Both the position numbers and the translations under genes were made by a program. Shown piece by piece: positions 45,037-51,803 of a DNA stretch of 64,000 nucleotides. Source of the DNA: Anaerolineales bacterium UBA5195. Its GTDB lineage: Bacteria > Chloroflexota > Anaerolineae > Anaerolineales > Villigracilaceae. The stretch spans positions 38,879 to 102,878 of the forward strand of contig DHVZ01000037.1 in assembly GCA_002412925.1 (NCBI GenBank), in the 5' to 3' direction. The first letter of the stretch is position 1. Each line of letters opens with the position of its first letter. Under the pieces are notes generated by a model. The model had not been told where the DNA came from. It searched no databases and saw only the letters and a program-made list of their open reading frames with translations.

Positions 45037-45223
45037 AATAGGAAAACCGCTGGCGGCCATATTCATGACCTAATCCCTATGGGAATTCGTGACATTTGTG
45101 ACCACGAAAAAATCGGTTTGGTTGTAGAATCGTCTTGTCATTGGAGACCGAATGGCGCTACAGGGGTGTACGCCAGGCTCGCTACCCAAAATTTGACGCA
45201 TACTCAAATTTCAAGGAGACCAA
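45037..45223 (+). other. Leader region of the tryptophanase gene
   Basis: 187 bases without a gene. It contains a small TTCGTG/CACGAA hairpin (45086-45108) and a TAGAAT that could be a -10, but no convincing -35. I find no clear tnaC-like leader peptide. AAGGAG is seven bases before the tnaA ATG. Confidence 0.35.
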
Positions 45224-46603
45224 ATGACCCCCTACTACCCCCCCGAACCGTTCCGCATCAAAGTTGTCGAACCGATCCGCCTGATCTCGCCCAGCGAGAG
45301 AATCAAAGCAATCAAAGCTGCCGGGTACAACCCGTTCACGCTCAAGGCCGAGGATATCTTCATCGACCTGCTGACCGATTCCGGCACCGGCGCGATGAGC
45401 CAGCACCAGTGGGCCGCCATCATGGAAGGCGATGAATCCTACGCCGGGGCGCGCTCCTACTTCCGGTTGAAAGACGCAGTGGATGACATTTTCGGCTTCA
45501 AGTACTTCGTCCCGACCCACCAGGGACGCGCCGCCGAGAACATTCTCGCTGCCGTGCTCGTCAAACCCGGGAACTTTGTCCCGTCCAATATGCATTTCGA
45601 CACCACCGATGCCAACATCCGCGCGCGCGGCGGACGCCCGACCAACCTGGTGATCGACGAGGCCTTCGACCCGGCCAACCAGCATCCCTTCAAGGGCAAC
45701 CTGGACCTGGTCAAGCTGAAGGCCTTCATCGAAAAGACCGGCGTGCAGAACATCCCCTTCGGGATGATCACCATCACCAACAACGCCGGCGGCGGCCAGC
45801 CGGTTTCGATGGAAAACATCAAAGCTGTGGCCGCGCTTTACCATGCCCACAAGATCCCCTTCTACATCGACGCGGCGCGCTACGCCGAAAACGCCTATTT
45901 TATTAAGTTACGCGAACCCGGTTACGCCGAGAAGACCCCGATCGAGATTGCGCGCGAGATGTTCTCGCATGCCGATGGCTTCTGCATGAGCGCCAAAAAG
46001 GACGCCATCGTCAATATCGGCGGCCTGCTGGCGCTAAACGACGACAAAGTCTTCCAGAGCGTCTCCAACGAACTGATCCTGCGCGAGGGCTTCGTCTCTT
46101 ACGGCGGGCTGGCCGGGCGCGACCTGGACGCGATGGCCGTCGGCCTGTACGAAGGTCTCGACGAGGCCTACCTGGCCTATCGCCTGAACCAGACCGCCTA
46201 CCTGGCCGCTAAACTGAAGGAAAACGGCATCCCGATGATCGAACCGGCCGGCGGCCACGCCATCTACATCGATGCGGGGGCGATCCTGCCACAGATCCCG
46301 CACGGCGAATTCCCTGGTCAGGCCCTGTCCGTCGAGATGTACCTGGAAGGAGCCATCCGCGGCTGCGAGATTGGTTCGATCATGTTCGCCCACCCCGACC
46401 CGGAGACCGGCGAAATGGTCTACCCCAAGCTGGAGCTGGTCCGCCTGGCAATCCCCCGTCGTGTTTACACGCAGTCTCACATGGATTACATCGCCGAGAC
46501 AATCGGCAAAATCGCCCGGCGCGCCGATCAACTGCGCGGATACAAGTTCATCTACGCGCCAGAGTTGTTGCGGCACTTCACCTGTCGGCTTGAACCTTTG
46601 TAA
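45224..46603 (+). CDS. tnaA: Tryptophanase (tryptophan indole-lyase)
   Basis: PLP enzyme of 459 residues that cleaves tryptophan to indole, pyruvate and ammonia. The family signature DIFIDLLTDSGTGAMS and PLP-lysine motif MSAKKDA (Lys259) are clear. Overall it resembles tyrosine phenol-lyase in places, but three positions that separate the two are of tryptophanase type: Asp126 in FDTT (Thr in TPL), Ile383 in CEIG (Arg in TPL) and His451 in LRHFT (Phe in TPL). No permease gene is adjacent. AAGGAG precedes the ATG at good spacing. Confidence 0.88.
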   Translation: MTPYYPPEPFRIKVVEPIRLISPSERIKAIKAAGYNPFTLKAEDIFIDLLTDSGTGAMSQHQWAAIMEGDESYAGARSYFRLKDAVDDIFGFKYFVPTHQGRAAENILAAVLVKPGNFVPSNMHFDTTDANIRARGGRPTNLVIDEAFDPANQHPFKGNLDLVKLKAFIEKTGVQNIPFGMITITNNAGGGQPVSMENIKAVAALYHAHKIPFYIDAARYAENAYFIKLREPGYAEKTPIEIAREMFSHADGFCMSAKKDAIVNIGGLLALNDDKVFQSVSNELILREGFVSYGGLAGRDLDAMAVGLYEGLDEAYLAYRLNQTAYLAAKLKENGIPMIEPAGGHAIYIDAGAILPQIPHGEFPGQALSVEMYLEGAIRGCEIGSIMFAHPDPETGEMVYPKLELVRLAIPRRVYTQSHMDYIAETIGKIARRADQLRGYKFIYAPELLRHFTCRLEPL

Positions 46604-46635
46604 TCAATTTGCAGGGGCGGCCCAGTGGGCCGCCC

Positions 46636-47502
46636 CTACCGTTTTGTATTGGCAAAGACCCCAAAATGATTCCCCACCACCCGCTCGCGGCCGGGGATGT
46701 ATAAATCGATCGGGGAATTCATCACCATATATTGGCCCGTTTTCGGGTCCTGAATGACCAGCGTGGAAGAGCCGCCGCCATCCAGGTTGAGGGCGTTATC
46801 TCCGCCGTAGAAAATCATCAGTTCGGCCATTTCCTGTACGGTGGCGCCCTCGCTGTAGAAGGGTTGGCGGCCATCGATGACGATCATGATCAGGCGGGTG
46901 CCGGGGCCGTCCAGGCCGATCGCCGTTCGCGGGGCGATGCGGGTGTCGTTCAAATCGGGGACAGGCTGCTTGTCCTTGACCAGCCAGCTCATCCCTGAAA
47001 TCGCATGGTAGACTTTGCGATAGGCCTCACCAAAAGTGGCGTCCTTGCCGGAGTTGATGAAGAGAGTCGGGCCTTTGATCTCGCCATACTCTTTGGCGCG
47101 CGAGGCGGCGAAACCATTCGGTTTGACGGGGTCGCCAACGTGGGGGTAATAGTCGAAAATTGTATTCGAGCGCCAGGGACTGAACCCGTCGCCGTTGATC
47201 GCCACCTGCACGTTGAATTCCCTGGCAAACCCCGAAGTTGTCCGCGCCCGCAAAGGATTGGTTTTATCCCCTTTTTCGGGCGGCGTGACCAGCACATCGA
47301 TATTTTTACAGGTTAAATCAACCGTGACAATGTGGGCAATCATCATCCGAGGCAGGTAATGCACCCGGCGGTAGTAAACGACGCACGGGTAGAGTTCCTC
47401 GCGCATTTCAACGGGGGCGGGCCGCCCCCAGTAGTAGGCCGTCACCATCGAGAACAGGGTCAACAGGCTGAACAGCCCCCAAAGCAAGGTTTTCTTTCTC
47501 AT
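46636..47502 (-). CDS. Phosphodiester glycosidase family protein (NAGPA/DUF2233)
   Basis: A 288-residue protein with an N-terminal membrane anchor (LLWGLFSLLTLFSMVTAYYW), so exported. AINGDGFSP, then APRTAIGLDGPG, LIMIVIDGRQP and NALNLDGGGSSTLV are the conserved blocks of the phosphodiester glycosidase domain, which removes GlcNAc from phosphodiester-linked sugars; the bacterial substrate is probably a cell-wall glycan. The ATG giving MRKKTLLW is used. It lacks a ribosome site but has TAGAAT seven bases ahead, suggesting a leaderless mRNA. Confidence 0.85.
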   Translation of the reverse strand: MRKKTLLWGLFSLLTLFSMVTAYYWGRPAPVEMREELYPCVVYYRRVHYLPRMMIAHIVTVDLTCKNIDVLVTPPEKGDKTNPLRARTTSGFAREFNVQVAINGDGFSPWRSNTIFDYYPHVGDPVKPNGFAASRAKEYGEIKGPTLFINSGKDATFGEAYRKVYHAISGMSWLVKDKQPVPDLNDTRIAPRTAIGLDGPGTRLIMIVIDGRQPFYSEGATVQEMAELMIFYGGDNALNLDGGGSSTLVIQDPKTGQYMVMNSPIDLYIPGRERVVGNHFGVFANTKR

Positions 47503-47529
47503 GCGCTGAATTCTAACCCAGATGCGGAC

Positions 47530-47570
47530 TATAATTAGCATCTCACGAAAGCTGTCAGAAGGTTTCGTGA
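47530..47570 (+). promoter_or_regulatory. -10 element and leader hairpin of the Rieske oxygenase gene
   Basis: TATAAT (47530-47535) faces the Rieske gene, and an 8-bp inverted repeat TCACGAAA / TTTCGTGA (47543-47570) lies right where transcription would begin. It may be an operator or an RNA hairpin. Confidence 0.45.
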
Positions 47571-47591
47571 ACTACCGATCAAGAGGCGTGT

Positions 47592-48578
47592 ATGATTCCC
47601 AATCAGTGGTATGCCATTCTCGAGTCAAACGAAGTCAAAACAGGCCAACCTGTCGGCGTGACGCGGATGGGTGAAAAGTTGGTCGCCTGGCGCGATGGCG
47701 CTGGCAAGGTGACCTTGATGGCCGATCATTGCCCGCATCGAGGGGTGGAACTCAGTCTCGGGGAGGTCAAAGCCGGTCATCTCCAGTGTCCGTTCCACGG
47801 GTTCGAGTTCGATCGCTCCGGGGCCTGCACCCTGGTCCCGGCCAATGGGAAAAATTCCCAGCCGCCGAAAAAGCTCCACGTCCAGACCTATCCGGCCGCC
47901 GAAGCGCACGGGTTGATCTACATTTGGTGGGGTGAGCCGCGAGAAGCCTACCCGCCCCTGCCCTATTTCGAGAGCCTCGACGAGCGCTTCGTTTACAGCA
48001 CGGTGCGCGACCACTGGCAAACGCATTATTCACGCGCGATCGAAAACCAGTTGGACGTGGTGCACCTGCCGTTCATCCATCGCACGACGATCGGCGCAGG
48101 GAACCGGACGCTGGTCAACGGGCCGCTGACCCAGGCCAGAAGCCATTCCCCGCAGGACAACCTGCTCGAACTCTGGGTCTACAACGAAGTGGATACCGGG
48201 CAGACGCCGCTCAAGGCCTCGCAGCTCCCTGAACCAACCCGCCGCCCCTTCCTGCAATTCCGCTACCCAAACCTCTGGCACAATTGGATCAGCGACAAGA
48301 TTCGCGTCTTTATCGCTTTTGCACCGATCGACGCCGAGAACACCATGCTGTACCTGCGCTACTATCACACCCTCAAGGCGCCAATTTTGCGGCAAATCAA
48401 CGGCTTCCTGGGCAGCCTCGGCAACCTGGTGATCGAACGCCAGGACAAGCGCGTGGTCGTCACCCAGCAGCCGAAACGCTCCGACCTGGAGATCGGCGAG
48501 GTGCTGATCCCGGGCGACGGGCCGATCATCACCTATCGAAAAGTCAGAAGGACACTGATCGAAGGGAAAACTAACTAA
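47592..48578 (+). CDS. Rieske [2Fe-2S] aromatic-ring oxygenase, alpha-type subunit
   Basis: A 328-residue oxygenase. The N-terminal Rieske domain shows CPHRG and CPFHGFEF, binding the 2Fe-2S cluster through two Cys and two His. The C-terminal catalytic part has the mononuclear iron motif ENQLDVVHLPFIHRTT. This is the layout of Rieske oxygenases acting on aromatic rings, sterols or O-methyl groups. No reductase or beta subunit is adjacent. AGAGG precedes the ATG. The substrate is unknown; oxygen use fits poorly with a strict anaerobe. Confidence 0.88.
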   Translation: MIPNQWYAILESNEVKTGQPVGVTRMGEKLVAWRDGAGKVTLMADHCPHRGVELSLGEVKAGHLQCPFHGFEFDRSGACTLVPANGKNSQPPKKLHVQTYPAAEAHGLIYIWWGEPREAYPPLPYFESLDERFVYSTVRDHWQTHYSRAIENQLDVVHLPFIHRTTIGAGNRTLVNGPLTQARSHSPQDNLLELWVYNEVDTGQTPLKASQLPEPTRRPFLQFRYPNLWHNWISDKIRVFIAFAPIDAENTMLYLRYYHTLKAPILRQINGFLGSLGNLVIERQDKRVVVTQQPKRSDLEIGEVLIPGDGPIITYRKVRRTLIEGKTN

Positions 48579-48674
48579 ATTTTAGCCCCGAAGACTCTCA
48601 ATGCCCTTGACTCTCCCTTCGCTGGAGGCTGTATAGTCTGGCCATCCAACAAGCAGGTAAAAGGAGAGATAAAG

Positions 48675-49205
48675 ATGAAAGCAATTGCGCAATTTACCAG
48701 GGGCTGGTGGACAATGGAGGCGGAAGCCCCCTTCAAACGCAACAAAACCGGCTGGAGCATCACCATCCTGAATATCCTGATGGCACTCAATTCGACCTAT
48801 GTCTTCCTGGGTTTCCTGAAAGTGGGCGTGGATGGCTGGTTGATGATGAACTCCTGCGCACCGAGCATTGCGCTGTTCGTGGCCGGGTTCCTGCTCGAAA
48901 GCCCGATTTTGATGATCGCCAGCAGTGTGCTGATGTTCCGCTACGGGACGCTCGGGCTGTTCGTCTTTAGCTGGAGCGGCACAAACCTGATTGCACAGGT
49001 GGGCCACATCCTGATGACGATCGCCGTGATCTACACCCTGATCGACCTGCTCCGCAACCGGCGCTGGAAATCCCTCGGGCTGGGACTGCTGCTCGGCACA
49101 GCCATCCTGATCCCGTACCTGATCGCCCAGGAGCGCTGGTTCGCCGTCCGCCCCGGCGCGCTGGAGAACCTGTTCAGCGGGGATTACGGAACGGGGAAAC
49201 CCTAG
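48675..49205 (+). CDS. Membrane protein of unknown function
   Basis: A 176-residue protein with four to five membrane helices (SITILNILMALNSTYVFLGF, then PSIALFVAGFLLESPILMIA and others) and a short cytoplasmic N-terminus. I do not recognise a family. AAAGGAGAG is positioned well before the ATG, and the gene ends at a strong terminator, both supporting a real gene. Confidence 0.65.
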   Translation: MKAIAQFTRGWWTMEAEAPFKRNKTGWSITILNILMALNSTYVFLGFLKVGVDGWLMMNSCAPSIALFVAGFLLESPILMIASSVLMFRYGTLGLFVFSWSGTNLIAQVGHILMTIAVIYTLIDLLRNRRWKSLGLGLLLGTAILIPYLIAQERWFAVRPGALENLFSGDYGTGKP

Positions 49206-49221
49206 AGCGAGTAAGTAAAAT

Positions 49222-49249
49222 AAACGCCGCCCCATTCGGGGCGGCGTTT
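49222..49249. terminator. Bidirectional terminator, 12-bp GC-rich stem
   Basis: AAACGCCGCCCC / GGGGCGGCGTTT with an ATTC loop and T/A-rich flanks on both sides, between convergent genes. Confidence 0.88.
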
Positions 49250-49257
49250 TGTTGGTA

Positions 49258-49602
49258 TTACTTGCGCAGCGCTTCCAGGTTCCCTTTGGCCTGCGGGGCC
49301 AGAGTGAAAAAGTGCGCGAGCTTCTCGCAACTGCCGTACTGGTCGCATTCGGCGCAGGTGCTGAAACTGCGCTCGACCGCGCAGGCGCGGATCGGACATT
49401 CGGCGCAGTAGCCGCCGTGCCGCGCCCCCGCCAGGCAGCCATCGCAGGTCACAGCCTCCAGCGTCATCTCGGGCGCGCTGTATTCCACGCGCCATTTGGC
49501 CAGCAGGGCCTCCTGGCCTTCCAGGTTGTTGGTCTGGGTGAATTTGTAGGCGTCACATTGGGCGCAGTCCAGCCCGCAAGGGGCGATCAAAGGGGTGGTC
49601 AT
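49258..49602 (-). CDS. DUF3795 cysteine-rich protein
   Basis: A 114-residue protein with eleven cysteines, in the pattern IAPCGLDCAQCDAY near the start and CDGC, CAECPIRAC, CAECDQYGSCEKL later. This is DUF3795, thought to bind metal or an iron-sulfur cluster; its role is unknown. It lies opposite the ArsR-type regulator, 222 bases apart, so the intergenic region could serve both. Confidence 0.8.
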   Translation of the reverse strand: MTTPLIAPCGLDCAQCDAYKFTQTNNLEGQEALLAKWRVEYSAPEMTLEAVTCDGCLAGARHGGYCAECPIRACAVERSFSTCAECDQYGSCEKLAHFFTLAPQAKGNLEALRK

Positions 49603-49736
49603 GGTGTCCTCTCCAAGTCAAAATGTGTTTCCAGTACCCGATGCCGGGCACAAGAAGTGGAAACAGGTCTATTATAGAACATATTTTCTGTTTTGAACAG
49701 GGAATAATTGCCTTGTTTTCCCTGAAAATGCCTCTT

Positions 49737-49764
49737 GACAAAAGAGAAAAAAGTTGTAAAATCT
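49737..49764 (+). promoter_or_regulatory. Promoter of the ArsR-type regulator gene
   Basis: TTGACA (49737-49742), 16 bases, TAAAAT (49759-49764), preceded by TG. A strong sigma-70-type promoter facing the regulator gene. Confidence 0.75.
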
Positions 49765-49766
49765 AT

Positions 49767-49791
49767 TTATATTATTCAATAATATAAATTA
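49767..49791 (+). promoter_or_regulatory. Likely ArsR-type operator (autoregulation)
   Basis: A perfect AT-only palindrome ATTTATATTAT-TCA-ATAATATAAAT, three bases after the -10, where a repressor would block RNA polymerase. A second half-related ATTATTCAAATAAAT follows. ArsR-family operators are typically AT-rich dyads of this size. Confidence 0.65.
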
Positions 49792-49824
49792 TTCAAATAA
49801 ATAGATAGACAAGGAAATCAACCC

Positions 49825-50919
49825 ATGCCACTCCCCCTCGATGTCGAACAGCCTTCAGATGCCCCGTTGCGCGTGGCGCTGGAGCCGGCGCGGAATGCGA
49901 TTGCGAGCATGTACCTGCTGATGGATCACCAGGAAATGCCCGGTGTTCACGGGTGGATTCCGCAGACCCGCAGCCTGTTCTCGCTCGAAGAGACCGACCG
50001 CCACCGACTGGTCATTATGGGTTTTTTCTACGCCATCCTGCCCGGAGACGGCTGGGCTTCCTTCCCAGCTTACCTGGATCACCTGGCCAACAGCGATCCG
50101 CTCGCCATCCGCCAAAAACTTCTCGATGGATATGCCAAAGTCTGTGGTGAAAAAGCTGGGCAGACCATTATCCAGGTCGATTGGCAGGAGGTCCTTGTCA
50201 GCGCAGACCAGTATGTCGGGTTTCTCGAAAAGAACTTCCCCTCAAAAAGCGTCGACCCGGATCTGGAGGCCCTCGCTTACCGGTACGTTGTCGACCCTCC
50301 CGCCTTGAAAAAACTATTAGTCGACCACCTGCGTTGGGTCTGGGATACATACCTGGCCGCCGAATGGATGCGCGTCCGCCCAATTTTGCAGGATTCGGTC
50401 CGGGCCTTTGAGAAAATCGACTTTCGCGGGATGGATCGCCTGGAGGCGACCCGCCTGGTGATCGGACGGGAACTGCCGGAAACCAAATGGATGAACTTTC
50501 TTGAGCAGGCCGAACGGATCACCTTCATCCCGAACGCACATATCGGCCCGTACACCAAAATCCTTTCGGCGATCAATTCGCTGGGAATCGTCTTTGGCGC
50601 GCGCCAGCCGGATAACTCAGAGGTGCGCATCCCGGATCTCGACCGGGCGGAACTGGTCGTTCGGCTGAGCGCCTTGGCCGACGACACCCGCCTGCGCATC
50701 CTGCAAATGGTCTCCGAGAACCAGGAAATGCGCTCGCAGGAAATCATGGAGGCGCTCGGGCTTTCGCAGCCGACCACCTCGCGTTACCTGACCCAATTGA
50801 CCGCCACCGGCTACCTGCAGGAACGGCGCAGCAACACCGCCAAGGTCTACGTTCTGAACCCACAGCGGATCGAGCTAACACTCAAAGCCGTGGCCGCCTT
50901 CTTGATCGGTAAAAAGTAA
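49825..50919 (+). CDS. ArsR-type transcriptional regulator with large N-terminal domain
   Basis: A 364-residue regulator. The last 90 residues form an ArsR winged helix: LSALADDTRLRILQMVSENQ, then SQEIMEALGLSQPTTSRYLT as recognition helix, and GYLQERRSNTAKVYVLN as wing. The first 270 residues resemble the DUF5937-type sensor domain found in such regulators; its ligand is unknown. No metal-binding Cys cluster is visible, so a metal sensor is unlikely. AAGGAA precedes the ATG. A dyad directly after the promoter suggests self-repression, and the small 82-residue protein follows in the same transcript. Confidence 0.85.
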   Translation: MPLPLDVEQPSDAPLRVALEPARNAIASMYLLMDHQEMPGVHGWIPQTRSLFSLEETDRHRLVIMGFFYAILPGDGWASFPAYLDHLANSDPLAIRQKLLDGYAKVCGEKAGQTIIQVDWQEVLVSADQYVGFLEKNFPSKSVDPDLEALAYRYVVDPPALKKLLVDHLRWVWDTYLAAEWMRVRPILQDSVRAFEKIDFRGMDRLEATRLVIGRELPETKWMNFLEQAERITFIPNAHIGPYTKILSAINSLGIVFGARQPDNSEVRIPDLDRAELVVRLSALADDTRLRILQMVSENQEMRSQEIMEALGLSQPTTSRYLTQLTATGYLQERRSNTAKVYVLNPQRIELTLKAVAAFLIGKK

Positions 50920-50984
50920 GTTTATCGGTACGTGTGCCGCAAACAACTTTAGAAGGTTGCGGTGCGTTCAGAAAGGAGCATCTA

Positions 50985-51233
50985 ATGGAATACTGGAAAA
51001 TGGAACAAAGAGCCGAAGAACAACGCGCGCAAATCCGACAGGACCTGGCCGCCATGCGCCTACAAAAAGCCGCACTGCACGCCGCGCCGCCCCAGCCTGG
51101 ATGGTTCGCCCACAACATGTTTGTACTGGGAAGCTGGATGGTCTCCGCCGGCGAACGCCTGCGCAAACGCTATCAAGTGACCCCCACGCCCCGACGAGTA
51201 ATGCGACGCCACACCAGCACCGGGAAAATCTAA
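50985..51233 (+). CDS. Small basic protein downstream of the ArsR regulator
   Basis: An 82-residue soluble, Arg-rich protein with an N-terminal amphipathic coiled-coil-like stretch (MEQRAEEQRAQIRQDLAAMR) and one weakly hydrophobic patch. No family is recognised. AAAGGAG six bases before the ATG and a terminator right after support it. As the only gene following the regulator, it may be the regulator's target or partner. Confidence 0.65.
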   Translation: MEYWKMEQRAEEQRAQIRQDLAAMRLQKAALHAAPPQPGWFAHNMFVLGSWMVSAGERLRKRYQVTPTPRRVMRRHTSTGKI

Positions 51234-51244
51234 CTGATGCAAAC

Positions 51245-51275
51245 AAAACGCCGCCCCACACCGGGACGGCGTTTT
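51245..51275. terminator. Bidirectional terminator
   Basis: Stem AAAACGCCG / CGGCGTTTT, extended by CCC/GGG across one mismatch. It ends the regulator transcript and the opposing small gene. Confidence 0.82.
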
Positions 51276-51292
51276 CGCATTTTTACCAGTTT

Positions 51293-51475
51293 TCAAGCGT
51301 GCGGATGCTTAATCCTGATCCGGATATTCTGGATTTTGACATTCGGAATCTTGACTTTGGGGGTCTCGATTTTTCTGGACGGGCGCTCCATTTTCTTGAA
51401 CGGGTCCACCCCGCCGGGAATTTTCCCCACGCGAGGCGGTCGGTTTGGGCCACCGGGCCGAAATAACTTACGCAT
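51293..51475 (-). CDS. Small basic protein, possible
   Basis: A 60-residue, Lys/Arg/Pro-rich protein (MRKLFRPGGPNRPPRVGKIP at the start, repeated KVKIP/VKI near the end). No family is recognised. AGGAG seven bases before the ATG and a terminator on its 3' side support it; composition alone could also be a low-complexity artefact. Confidence 0.45.
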   Translation of the reverse strand: MRKLFRPGGPNRPPRVGKIPGGVDPFKKMERPSRKIETPKVKIPNVKIQNIRIRIKHPHA

Positions 51476-51644
51476 GCGTTTGCTCCTGAAATCCTAACCG
51501 GCGCAGGGCACGAAAAGCGTCTGCGCAGTGTGGCGTTGACGGGCACATCGAATCCCGTTTTTTGCGAGTAAAAGAAGGTTAGTCAGTCAGGCTCATTGGT
51601 CGGTCTCCCCGTGGGCGGGATGGGGGTATTGTACATCAAAAACT
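51476..51644. other. Intergenic stretch without recognised features
   Basis: 169 bases upstream of the small basic-protein gene. Apart from that gene's ribosome site, I see no gene, promoter or repeat that I can support; the family B element begins at its right end. Confidence 0.4.
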
Positions 51645-51803
51645 AGCCCCCTTCCCGACCTTCCCCCAAATCAAGTGCGGATTTGGGGGAAGGAGAAACT
51701 ACTCGAGTTTTAGAAAACAATTGTCTGATGCCGTCCACTGGTCTCCCTCCCCTGAATTCCTGCTCTCGGAATTCGGGGGGGGGCGCGTAGCGCCGGAGGG
51801 GGT
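51645..51803. repeat. Family B MITE-like element, copy 3
   Basis: A 159-base copy, same orientation as the others: left arm CCCCCAAAT / ATTTGGGGG, centre TTTTAGAAAACAATTGTCTG, right arm CTGAATTCC / GGAATTCGG. Ends are AGCCCCCTTCCC and GGAGGGGGT. Its last base is part of the hydroxyproline dehydratase stop codon. Confidence 0.75.

Noticed and set aside
45224..46603. Annotation as tyrosine phenol-lyase
   Set aside because: Asp126, Ile383 and His451 match tryptophanase at the residues that separate the two enzymes.
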